In this document: positions 7,872-16,053 of the stretch, piece by piece
How the letters are laid out: every line of letters starts with the position of its first letter
How positions within the stretch are numbered: the first letter of the stretch is position 1
DNA from: CALBPI01 sp039033995
GTDB taxonomy: Bacteria; Pseudomonadota; Gammaproteobacteria; Steroidobacterales; Woeseiaceae
Reading direction: 5' to 3'
Length of the DNA stretch: 64,000 nucleotides
Assembly: GCA_039033995.1 (NCBI GenBank)
Contig: JBCCBP010000018.1
Coordinates: 3,051 to 67,050, forward strand
Program-made: the position numbers and the translations under genes
Notes under the pieces: generated by a model
Databases searched by the model: none
What the model was told of the DNA's origin: nothing
Seen by the model: only the letters and a program-made list of their open reading frames with translations

Positions 7872-9500
7872 ATGGAATCGCTGGCACAGGATCTCCGCCA
7901 AATGCAACGCATGCCGTTGCATAGCAGCCACATCGAATGCATTGAGTCGTTGGGCGAGCCCCAGCGCTTCGAAGCCGGCGAATACGTCTTTCAAGTGGGC
8001 GAACCGATGGACCGCTTCGTCTATGTCGTCGCCGGTGAAATCGAGCTGGTGAACCCCCTGACCGGTGAGCGCCAGATGCCACATGGTCTCGGTCCGACAC
8101 AATTCGCCGGTGAAATCTCGTTCCTCAATGGTGGCACTGTGACCATGGCGTTGCGGGCCAGCATGGTCACCGACACAATAATCGTGCCGCGCGCGGCAAT
8201 GCTGGAAGCGATGTCGCGTATCCCGGAAATGAGTGACATCATTATCACTGTGTTTTCGGCGCGACGACGACGCCTGCTGGAAGACCAGAATTCCGCACTG
8301 ACGCTGGTCGGTTCGGACGCGACGCCTGCGATGCGTGCCATCGATGCTTTCGTCACGCGCAACAGGATTCCAGTCAATCGCCTGTCGATCGGCTGTGATG
8401 AGGCCACCAAGAAAACGGACGCGTGTGGTTTGCAACCCTCACAGCCCGCTGTCCTGTTCGGCAAGGATCAGGTGCTCGACTCCCCAACTCCCGCGAAGAT
8501 TGCGAAGCTGCTCGGTTTTGATCTTGCTCTGGATGAGTCGACCAACGTCGATCTCGTGATCGTCGGCGGTGGTCCGGCCGGTGTTGCCGCCGCTGTCTAT
8601 GCTGGCGCTGAGGGTTTGAGCGCATTGGTCGTCGATGCAACCGCCATCGGTGGTCAGGCAGGCACCTCGTCACGCATCGAAAACTATATGGGTTTTCCCA
8701 CTGGCATCTCGGGCGCCGACCTGGTTTGGCGCGGCAGTGTGCAAGCATTGAAATTCGGCAGTCGGTTCGCGGTTCCGCGCACCGTGGTCGCGATTGTTCG
8801 GAGTGACAACGAGTTTTTATTGACGCTGGATGATGCGTCTCGCATCCGCGCCCGTTCTGTGTTGGTGGCGACCGGTGTGCAGTACCGGCGTTTGCCATTG
8901 GAGCGGCTCGCAGACCTGGAAGGTGCGGGCATTTATTACGCCGCTACGGAATCAGAAGCGCGCTATTGTCGGGAGACCGATGTGATCATTGTCGGCGGTG
9001 GCAACTCCGCGGGGCAAGCGGCGATGTACCTGAGCCGGACTGCGAATCATGTCCATGTTCTGGTGCGTCGGGACTCGTTGGCAGACTCCATGTCCGATTA
9101 TCTGGCTAGCCGACTACACGCAGACCCGAAAATCACGATTCATTTTGAGACAGAAATTGATGCTTTGCACGGTAGCGATCAACTGACCGGCGTAGATGTG
9201 ACGCGCAAGCGGGTCACGGACACACAACACATCGCCTGCGGTGCGTTGTTTCTGATGGTCGGTGCAGCGCCGAACACGCAATGGCTGGCAGAAATTGTCG
9301 ACCTCGATCCACGCGGTTTCGTGCGTACGGGCGCCGACGTTAGCAAGGACAGTCCGTTTGCAACGAGCAGTGATGGCATTTACGCCGTTGGCGATGTACG
9401 AGCCGGTTCCGTTAAACGAGTTGCTTCGTCGGTCGGCGAAGGCTCGGTCGTCATCAGTGCGATCTGGCAATACCTTCATGTCGAGGATGAAGCGCACTAA
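7872..9500 (+). CDS. Cyclic-nucleotide-binding / thioredoxin-like / thioredoxin-reductase-like fusion oxidoreductase
   Basis: A 542-residue soluble protein with three parts. Residues about 15-130 form a CRP-type cyclic-nucleotide-binding beta-barrel (FEAGEYVFQVGEP, FAGEISFLNGG). Residues about 140-210 resemble a degenerate thioredoxin/glutaredoxin fold without a CxxC. The rest is a class II flavoprotein with FAD motif GGGPAG from residue 232, GGQAGTSSRIENYMGFP, NAD(P) motif GGGNSAGQAA from 375, and the C-terminal YAVGDVRAGSVKRVASSVGEG. The usual redox CxxC of thioredoxin reductase is replaced by YYAATESEARYC, so it cannot reduce thioredoxin in the normal way. ATG 7872 follows AAGGA at nine bases; an ATG at 7815 is upstream of the promoter elements. 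The next gene starts on its stop codon. Confidence 0.88.
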   Translation: MESLAQDLRQMQRMPLHSSHIECIESLGEPQRFEAGEYVFQVGEPMDRFVYVVAGEIELVNPLTGERQMPHGLGPTQFAGEISFLNGGTVTMALRASMVTDTIIVPRAAMLEAMSRIPEMSDIIITVFSARRRRLLEDQNSALTLVGSDATPAMRAIDAFVTRNRIPVNRLSIGCDEATKKTDACGLQPSQPAVLFGKDQVLDSPTPAKIAKLLGFDLALDESTNVDLVIVGGGPAGVAAAVYAGAEGLSALVVDATAIGGQAGTSSRIENYMGFPTGISGADLVWRGSVQALKFGSRFAVPRTVVAIVRSDNEFLLTLDDASRIRARSVLVATGVQYRRLPLERLADLEGAGIYYAATESEARYCRETDVIIVGGGNSAGQAAMYLSRTANHVHVLVRRDSLADSMSDYLASRLHADPKITIHFETEIDALHGSDQLTGVDVTRKRVTDTQHIACGALFLMVGAAPNTQWLAEIVDLDPRGFVRTGADVSKDSPFATSSDGIYAVGDVRAGSVKRVASSVGEGSVVISAIWQYLHVEDEAH

Positions 9501-10294
9501 TGGTATGGCTGCAGAGCAATGAGGCATTGCTGCGGGTTGCGTGCTTCTTGTGCCTGCTAACATTGTTCGCATGGCTGGAACGGCAGGCCCCTCGTCGGCA
9601 AAACAGAAGCGATAGGCGAACGATAGTGGCAAACCTGTCTATGCCACTCATCGGCACACTGGCAGCGCGCGCCCTTATGCCGCTCGCGCCGGTGGCACTC
9701 GCTTTGTTTGCCGCTGATGCGGGCATCGGCATTCTGAACTCATTGCAGATCAACATCTGGCTGGCGGCATTAGTCAGCTTCTTTACGCTCGATATGGCAA
9801 TTTACTGGCAGCATCGATTGATGCACCGGGTGCCTCTACTCTGGCGCCTCCATCGCATGCACCATAGCGATACACATGTTGATGTCACCACGGGCGTGCG
9901 CTTTCATCCTGCCGAAATTTTGCTCTCGCTGATCTTCAAATGTGCATTGGTCCTGGCGTTGGGCGCACCGGCGATTGCCGTGCTCGCGTTCGAAATAGTA
10001 CTCAATTCGGCGTCACTGTTTAATCACAGCAATCTTGCGATTTCGACGCGTTGGGATCAGCGTATACGATGGTTGCTGGTGACACCCGACATGCATCGGA
10101 TTCACCACTCCGTTCGCGTGGACGAAACGGATTCAAACTTCAGTTTTAGCTTCAGTGTTTGGGACAGGCTGTTCGCGACCTATCGCGCTCAGCCACAAGC
10201 GTCACACCATTCCATGTTGTTGGGGCTCGATCAATTTCGCGAAGCGAAAGATCAGACAGCGCTGGCACTGCTTAGACAACCGGTTAACAAATAA
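9500..10294 (+). CDS. Sterol desaturase / fatty acid hydroxylase family di-iron membrane protein
   Basis: A 264-residue integral membrane protein. It has the histidine clusters of the superfamily that bind two irons: HRLMHR near residue 110, HRMHHSD near 119, and HRIHHS near 197, plus FHP between them. Hydrophobic helices precede and separate these motifs. Members hydroxylate or desaturate lipids, sterols or carotenoids; the substrate is not visible. The ATG shares one base with the preceding stop (TAATG), so it is probably co-translated with the flavoprotein, whose redox role could be related. That link is inference. Confidence 0.87.
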   Translation: MVWLQSNEALLRVACFLCLLTLFAWLERQAPRRQNRSDRRTIVANLSMPLIGTLAARALMPLAPVALALFAADAGIGILNSLQINIWLAALVSFFTLDMAIYWQHRLMHRVPLLWRLHRMHHSDTHVDVTTGVRFHPAEILLSLIFKCALVLALGAPAIAVLAFEIVLNSASLFNHSNLAISTRWDQRIRWLLVTPDMHRIHHSVRVDETDSNFSFSFSVWDRLFATYRAQPQASHHSMLLGLDQFREAKDQTALALLRQPVNK

Positions 10295-10298
10295 AAAA

Positions 10299-10349
10299 GG
10301 CCGCGCATTGCGCGGCCCCGTGAGTCGGGTCAACAGGACCCAGTGACTC
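10299..10349 (-). terminator. Double hairpin with U-tract: rho-independent terminator of the 24-codon gene
   Basis: Read on the minus strand, a first hairpin (arms GAGTC and GGGTC pairing within 10322-10349) is followed by a perfect 8-bp stem GGCCGCGC/GCGCGGCC (10299-10317), then TTTTTT. The T-tract exists only on the minus strand, so this terminates the small gene at 10353-10427 rather than the plus-strand hydroxylase gene, although the stem may slow polymerase both ways. Confidence 0.85.
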
Positions 10350-10352
10350 AAA

Positions 10353-10427
10353 CTATCGGTGCAGCCCGTTGATGTTCGCACCCGATACGGTCACCTCTGT
10401 TAACCACTGCTGTTGCTCACTAGACAT
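10353..10427 (-). CDS. Hidden 24-residue peptide gene with near-perfect Shine-Dalgarno; function unknown
   Basis: ATG 10427 to TAG 10353 encodes a 24-residue peptide beginning MSSEQQQWLTEVTV and ending NINGLHR. It is hydrophilic with one Trp and no Cys or Tyr, so it is not a membrane peptide. The upstream AGGAGGTGATC is an 11-base exact complement of the 16S rRNA 3' end, seven bases from the ATG. A double hairpin and U-tract begin four bases after the stop codon. A free-standing strong ribosome site plus terminator is hard to explain without a transcribed, translated small gene. It could be a small protein, a peptide precursor, or an sRNA that also encodes a peptide. No maturase gene is adjacent, and I do not recognise the peptide. 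I saw no clear -35/-10 pair. Confidence 0.6.
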   Translation of the reverse strand: MSSEQQQWLTEVTVSGANINGLHR

Positions 10428-10637
10428 GTGATCACCTCCTGCTATTTTGCCCATCGAGATATGACATTAGCACACAACCAGGCGCCGGTGTCGCCGAATA
10501 CCGACCGATTTTTTGTCGCGAACAGCTGTCTTCTTACCTATGCTTGTAACCATATGGTCTGATCAGCGCTATAAACTCATAACCGTGCAAAAGTCCGGAC
10601 AGTATTTTGTGATGCGCGTAGCTGGGAGAATACGACA

Positions 10638-12341
10638 ATGGCTATTTGGTCCTGCAGGAATGTTCTGCGTCGCCCGATCAATGTGTTGCTCGTCATGGCC
10701 CTCGTGGCAGGTTGCGGTGGCGGGGGTGGTAGCGAGACGCCACCGCCTGTCGTCGATAACCCTCCGCCGCCTGCTATCACCAAAACGCAACTACAAGAAG
10801 CGGCCCGTTTTGCCAGCCAAGCGACGTTCGGCGTGCCGTTTGAAGCGCTTGAGCCAATGGCCCGGCAAGGTGAGGATGCCTGGCTATCCGAGCAATTTGC
10901 GCTTCCCATCACACGCCATAGCCCAACGGTCGTCGATATTTTGCAACGTCGAGAAGCCGGAGAATTCGATGCCTTCGAACAAGATATCGAATACCTGATT
11001 TTCGCCCGGCGTCTCGCCTGGTGGCACAATACGATTACCGCTGAAGACACCCTTCGCCAACGCGTGGCTTTTGCTCTGAGCCAAATTTTTGTGGTGTCCG
11101 ACAATGTCGACATTCTCGAAGTCTACCCCGGTGCACTCAGCACCTATTACGACCTGTTACTGACCAATGCATTTGGCAATTTCCGTGATCTGCTAGCCGG
11201 TGTGACTCGCAGCCCAGCCATGGGCATTTATCTCAGTCATATGAATAACCAGCGCTCCGACCCGAACGCCGGTACGTTCCCGGATGAGAATTATGCTCGC
11301 GAAGTCATGCAGCTGTTCTCCATTGGTTTGTTTGAACTCAATGAGGATGGGTCGCACAGACTCGATGCTGCCGGCAGACCCATACCTACTTACGACAACG
11401 ATGATATTCGCGAATTCGCAAAGGTCTTTACCGGATTTTCGTTTGGCGGCCCGGCTGCGTTTTTCGGCAACAATAACGATCCCCGATTCAATGTGCCGAT
11501 GCAGATGTTTGACGTCGCACACGAAACCGGCGAGAAGCGACTGTTGAACGGGTTTGTCGTGCCGGCCGGACAAACGGGTGACGCCGATGTTGAAATGGCC
11601 ATCGATAATCTCTTCAATCACCCTAATGTCGGACCATTTATCGGCCGATTGCTGATCCAACGGTTGACGACATCCAATCCATCACCCGCTTACATCACGC
11701 GTGTCAGCAACGCTTTCGCCGATAATGGCAATGGTGTTCGGGGCGATATGCAAGCGGTCATTCGAGCTGTATTGCTCGATCCTGACGCGCGCCAATCGGC
11801 GACCGGAGAAACACGCGGGAAAGTCTCTGAGCCGGTCGTACGCTATGTGTCTTTGCTACGCCAGATTGGCGTCGAGAGCGACGACGGATTTATCGCCGCC
11901 TTAGGCTACTTTCTGCAGAATGAAACTCGTCAGCACCCGCTGTCGCCTCCGAGTGTATTCAACTTCTATTTGCCGGATCACCAACCCGCAGGGTCGCTAT
12001 CCGAGCGAGACTTGTTCGCGCCAGAGCTTTCGATCACCAACGCCAATACCGTGATCGCGTGGCCGAACTTTTTGGATGCCGTATTGCTCGGTGGTTTCGT
12101 GACCGATCCGCCACAAGGTTTCAGCGAGGTCCGGCTGACGCCGGATCGATGGCTCGCCATCGCCGATGACTCGACCACGTTAGTGGATGAAATCAACACG
12201 CTCATGGCGTTTGGTCGACTGCATCCCGAGACCATTGCTGCGATCATCGAGTCCATTGAGCCTTATGAAGAAGCGCCGCTGAGGGTTGCCCTTGCGGTCT
12301 ATTACGTCGCCATCGCACCAGAAGTGATTGTGCAGCAATAA
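10638..12341 (+). CDS. DUF1800 domain lipoprotein
   Basis: A 567-residue exported protein. A lipoprotein signal (INVLLVMALVAGC) is followed by a Gly/Ser-rich and Pro-rich spacer and then the DUF1800 domain, from ITKTQLQEAARFASQATFG to near the C-terminus. Family landmarks include LRQRVAFALSQIFVVS, NFRDLLAGVTRSPAMG, NYAREVMQLFSIGL and FAKVFTGFSF. The function of DUF1800 is not established; members nearly always sit next to a DUF1501 gene, as here (11-bp gap). GGGAG precedes the ATG at suitable spacing. Co-transcription with the next gene is very likely. Confidence 0.9.
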   Translation: MAIWSCRNVLRRPINVLLVMALVAGCGGGGGSETPPPVVDNPPPPAITKTQLQEAARFASQATFGVPFEALEPMARQGEDAWLSEQFALPITRHSPTVVDILQRREAGEFDAFEQDIEYLIFARRLAWWHNTITAEDTLRQRVAFALSQIFVVSDNVDILEVYPGALSTYYDLLLTNAFGNFRDLLAGVTRSPAMGIYLSHMNNQRSDPNAGTFPDENYAREVMQLFSIGLFELNEDGSHRLDAAGRPIPTYDNDDIREFAKVFTGFSFGGPAAFFGNNNDPRFNVPMQMFDVAHETGEKRLLNGFVVPAGQTGDADVEMAIDNLFNHPNVGPFIGRLLIQRLTTSNPSPAYITRVSNAFADNGNGVRGDMQAVIRAVLLDPDARQSATGETRGKVSEPVVRYVSLLRQIGVESDDGFIAALGYFLQNETRQHPLSPPSVFNFYLPDHQPAGSLSERDLFAPELSITNANTVIAWPNFLDAVLLGGFVTDPPQGFSEVRLTPDRWLAIADDSTTLVDEINTLMAFGRLHPETIAAIIESIEPYEEAPLRVALAVYYVAIAPEVIVQQ

Positions 12342-12352
12342 GGAGAAGACCC

Positions 12353-13735
12353 ATGCTTAATCGACGTCGATTCCTGACCCATAGTTGCTCTCTGGGCGCA
12401 GCACTACCCACGCTCGGCAGCGGTTTACTCAGCCTCGCGGCCATGCGCGATGCTGCGGCACAGCAAGCCGACTACAAGGCGCTCGTTTGTATCCTGCTCG
12501 CAGGTGGCAACGACTCTTACAACATGCTCGTACCCACCGATACGGATCAGTACCAACAGTACGCCAATATCCGCTCGGACCTGGCGTTGCCGATCAACGA
12601 CTTGTTACCGTTGACACTCGACGGCACCGATGGCCGACAGTTCGGTTTGCATCCAGGCATGACCGCATTGAAGACCTTGCTGGATAGCGGTGACGCCTCA
12701 TTAATCGCGAACGTCGGCACGCTACTCGAGCCGTTTGACCCCGTCGCGGTCAACGAGGGTCGTAGTGAATTACCGGTCGGTCTATTTTCCCACGCCGATC
12801 AGATCCAACAATGGCAAACCGCGGTATCCGACAATCGCACGGCGATTGGTTGGGCAGGCCGTATTGCAGATCGTCTACAGTCCGCAAACCCCAGCAACGG
12901 GGTCAGCATGAACATTTCGCTGTCAGGCTCGAATGTTTTTCAAAGCGGCAACAACAGCACCGAATACAGTATCAGCGCCAATGGCAACGGTGCGGTTGCT
13001 ATCAACGAATACAATAACCCGGACTTTTTTGGCACGAATCGCCGAACGGCGCTCGACAGAATTCTGGCTACACCCGCCGACAATCTCATCGAAGAGGAGT
13101 ATCGCCGTCGATTTCGAGCTGCGATCGATCAGCAATTGATTTTCTCCGATGCGATTGCTCAGGCGCCGCTGTTGACAACAACGTTTGATGCGGCCAACCC
13201 GCTGTCGGCCGCGCTCGCACAAATCGGGCGTGTAGCATCCGTCAATGCGTCGCTCAATGCGCCTCGCCAGACGTTTTTCGTAACGGTGGGCGGTTGGGAT
13301 CACCACGACGAGGTGATCAACAATCAGGCGCGAATGCTGCCGATGGTTGCGAACGCGCTTGCCGATTTCCGATCAATTCTGGGTGAGCTAGATCTGTTCA
13401 ACAGTGTCACAACATTTACTATTTCCGACTTTGCACGCACGTTGACCTCGAATGGCCGCGGTTCGGATCATGGCTGGGGCGGACATCATATTGTGATGGG
13501 TGGCGATGTGAATGGTGGACAACTATTCGGCGAATACCCGCTCTTATCGCCGAACTCACCTCTGGATGTCGGACGCGGCATCTATGCTCCGACAACGGCC
13601 GTCGATAATTACTTTGCGGAACTCGCGCTATGGTTCGGCGTCAATCGTGGCGATCTGGATCAGGTGCTGCCAAACGTAACACGGTTTTTTGACCCGACCA
13701 GCAACGACACACCGCTTGGATTCATGTCAAGCTAG
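12353..13735 (+). CDS. DUF1501 domain protein, Tat-exported
   Basis: A 460-residue protein with a twin-arginine signal (LNRRRFLTHSCSLGAALP), cleaved near AAAQQ. The DUF1501 domain follows: LVCILLAGGNDSYNMLVP near the start, LPVGLFSHADQIQQWQT, VGGWDHHDEV, ISDFARTLTSNGRGSDHGWGG shortened here to DFARTL...DHGWGG, and HHIVMGG. DUF1501 proteins belong to the alkaline-phosphatase/sulfatase-like superfamily, and the conserved Asp/His residues would fit a metal site. The enzymatic role is unproven. A strong AAGGAG precedes the ATG. The 3' end meets the convergent plsB gene with 5 bp between them. Confidence 0.9.
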   Translation: MLNRRRFLTHSCSLGAALPTLGSGLLSLAAMRDAAAQQADYKALVCILLAGGNDSYNMLVPTDTDQYQQYANIRSDLALPINDLLPLTLDGTDGRQFGLHPGMTALKTLLDSGDASLIANVGTLLEPFDPVAVNEGRSELPVGLFSHADQIQQWQTAVSDNRTAIGWAGRIADRLQSANPSNGVSMNISLSGSNVFQSGNNSTEYSISANGNGAVAINEYNNPDFFGTNRRTALDRILATPADNLIEEEYRRRFRAAIDQQLIFSDAIAQAPLLTTTFDAANPLSAALAQIGRVASVNASLNAPRQTFFVTVGGWDHHDEVINNQARMLPMVANALADFRSILGELDLFNSVTTFTISDFARTLTSNGRGSDHGWGGHHIVMGGDVNGGQLFGEYPLLSPNSPLDVGRGIYAPTTAVDNYFAELALWFGVNRGDLDQVLPNVTRFFDPTSNDTPLGFMSS

Positions 13736-13740
13736 TCGCC

Positions 13741-16053
13741 TTACCATCCGTCTCCCGGCATTGTCAGCGTACGGATGGTCTCAAGACGGTTAGCGAGCTC
13801 ACGAAAGCGTCGACTGTTGTCACGGCGCAATTGTCCTAGCCCGATGTCACCGGGCTCCACCAGCCCCTGATTCATCATCAGTTTGTAGCCATTCTCAAAC
13901 AACAGCTTACCGATCGAGGCTTCGCTGCTGATGCGCCGCTGCAGGTAGGCTTGCTTGCCGAGTGCCAGACTTTGCTCAAGACAATCCTTGGCAGAAATAC
14001 CGGTATCGGCAGGCAACTTGGCCAGTACATTTGCGACCACCTGGTAGGCTTCGACGAAAGGTAACAACGCTGCGCGCGACACCAGCGGTGAAAAGTTCCG
14101 AATCTGCTGTCGGGCATAGTCGGCGTCTGATTCCAGACGTTCCTGCCATGCGGCGTCATAGCGCCGCATCTCGGCGTCAACCTCGCGGAAGAATTCGTCG
14201 CTCGGCACGTAGAAAAACTCAAATTTGAACAAGTCGCGCAGTGCTTTTGCCTCTTCCAAAAAAGACTCGACGCGGTGGTCAGGCTGATCGGCAACGGCTA
14301 GCAATGCCAGCTCGGCGATCGCTTTCACGACAAAATGGTGAATAGTTGTATTGCGGTAATAGCTGGCGACGCGGTGTTGTTCCGGTGCAATCGTGTAAAC
14401 AACCTCAGGCCCCTCATCGAAGCGTGACACGAGACCATCGTCACCTAACACGTCAGCGAGCGCGTTTAATTGCTCCGGGCCTTCACGATCAAAATCACTC
14501 GCTATCCGAATATCACGGGCCCTGCACCAACGCACGAAACGCAGCATCTGCTTGCCGAGCGCAAGGCGGGTCAGTGCACGCGGCGCCACGCCCAGCAGAA
14601 TCGTCGATACCAATGAAGCGAGTGTGATGGGTGTGACGCGATTGGCCTCAACGCCAACTTGCAGCGCCATCTTTTTCAATGCCAGTGTATCTTCACCTGA
14701 CGGGGGCTCGGCCAATACGACCGGCTCGCCGAAATCGATGTAGATTTTACCGAGTGGTCGACGTAAACCGCGTAGATAGCCCAGAAACCACTTTAGTGAT
14801 TCCGGTTGCTTGACGGCACCCGACTGCTCGCGTACGTAGTCCTTTACGTCACCGATCAGATCATAATTGAGCGCGACCGGTATGATGTGCAAGTCTTTCG
14901 ATTCCGTTGCATGCGCAGCCTCGACGACATACTTCAAAATGCCGTATCGCGGCGGCATCAATTTGCCAACGCGCGAGCGCGTGCCTTCAAAGGCCCAGGT
15001 CAACGGAAAACGCTTTTCCAGTAAATAGCCGATGTACTGGCGCAGAATCATTTTGTATAGCAAATCGTCCTGGAAACTGCGACGAATGAAGATTCCGCCG
15101 GAGCGGCGGGCCGCGTAACCCAGCCCGGCAAACGCCATATTGACACCGCCTAATAAATGCGGCACCGGAAAGTCGTTCTCGAACAACATGGAATACACAG
15201 CAAAGCCATCAATGTGCGTCTTGTGTGTCCACAAAAGCACCGCGGGTTTTCCGCGGACGATCTCCTTAACCCGCGCTAGTGCCTTCTCGTCGATCACAAA
15301 TTCGGGCGAGTAACCCATGCTGATCACTTTACGGTTAAAGACGGCCAGTACGTCTTGCCAAAACGTACGCGGTATTGCAATTAATTCCTTGAAGATCGTC
15401 TCGGCGCGTGCTTCAAGTGCCTCGAGTGATTCACCGGTTTCTGCGACGACCTCCTGAAGCGCATCACGATACCTTTTACTCGACTTCAGACGAGTTGCGA
15501 CACGCCGTGGCACCTTATAACGACCACCGCGAATCTGGCGCTCAGCGATATCGAGCGCAAGCCCTGCCTGATCGGCAACAAAATAGGCCAGAGACGCAGG
15601 CTTGGCGACATCCCCGCCTTGTTGCGCGAACCGTTGCTTGAGCGCGCCGAGTGTCGCAGCCGCTGCGGCGATGCAGCGAGCCCGCTCTGGATGTTGATTG
15701 ACAATAGTCAGTGCTTTTCTCGCGTTCGGTTTGCGCTCGTGAAAAAACAAGTCGGCAAAGCGTGGCGCGCGCCGAGTGCCCTCATCTCCGCGATACCAAA
15801 CAACGCGTACCGGGACGATAACAGTATCGTCTGACAGACCTAGATGCGCGACCAATGCATTGGCGTCGATCGTCTCCTGATGTCGGGCGATTGACAGCAC
15901 CACGTGCTGGCTTAACGTGTGATGTTGTGATCTGGTCGCGTCGATCCAGGCTTGTAGTAAGTCGACCTCAACATCATGGCCGGCGTCGAGAATAAACAGA
16001 ACTGACGCTCCGACCGGAACCTGCTTCCACGCCTGCGAGTGGTCCGCACTCAT
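13741..16053 (-). CDS. plsB: Glycerol-3-phosphate 1-O-acyltransferase (PlsB family)
   Basis: Transfers an acyl chain to sn-glycerol 3-phosphate, the first step of phospholipid synthesis, at the inner membrane. The protein has 770 residues, close to the long PlsB type. Acyltransferase block I is His277-Lys-Thr-His-Ile-Asp282 (HX4D); block II is RRSGGIFIRRSF near 317-328; block III is FEGTRSRVGKL (Glu356-Arg361); block IV is IIPVALNYD near 392. The N-terminal third and C-terminal third are helical and lack motifs. The start overlaps the upstream plsC fusion gene by 4 bp (ATGA), so the two enzymes of consecutive steps are co-translated. Confidence 0.92.
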   Translation of the reverse strand: MSADHSQAWKQVPVGASVLFILDAGHDVEVDLLQAWIDATRSQHHTLSQHVVLSIARHQETIDANALVAHLGLSDDTVIVPVRVVWYRGDEGTRRAPRFADLFFHERKPNARKALTIVNQHPERARCIAAAAATLGALKQRFAQQGGDVAKPASLAYFVADQAGLALDIAERQIRGGRYKVPRRVATRLKSSKRYRDALQEVVAETGESLEALEARAETIFKELIAIPRTFWQDVLAVFNRKVISMGYSPEFVIDEKALARVKEIVRGKPAVLLWTHKTHIDGFAVYSMLFENDFPVPHLLGGVNMAFAGLGYAARRSGGIFIRRSFQDDLLYKMILRQYIGYLLEKRFPLTWAFEGTRSRVGKLMPPRYGILKYVVEAAHATESKDLHIIPVALNYDLIGDVKDYVREQSGAVKQPESLKWFLGYLRGLRRPLGKIYIDFGEPVVLAEPPSGEDTLALKKMALQVGVEANRVTPITLASLVSTILLGVAPRALTRLALGKQMLRFVRWCRARDIRIASDFDREGPEQLNALADVLGDDGLVSRFDEGPEVVYTIAPEQHRVASYYRNTTIHHFVVKAIAELALLAVADQPDHRVESFLEEAKALRDLFKFEFFYVPSDEFFREVDAEMRRYDAAWQERLESDADYARQQIRNFSPLVSRAALLPFVEAYQVVANVLAKLPADTGISAKDCLEQSLALGKQAYLQRRISSEASIGKLLFENGYKLMMNQGLVEPGDIGLGQLRRDNSRRFRELANRLETIRTLTMPGDGW

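Noticed and set aside
10353..10427. PQQ precursor peptide (pqqA)
   Set aside because: The length (24 residues) fits, but the peptide has no Tyr and no Glu-x3-Tyr motif, and no pqqBCDE genes are adjacent.
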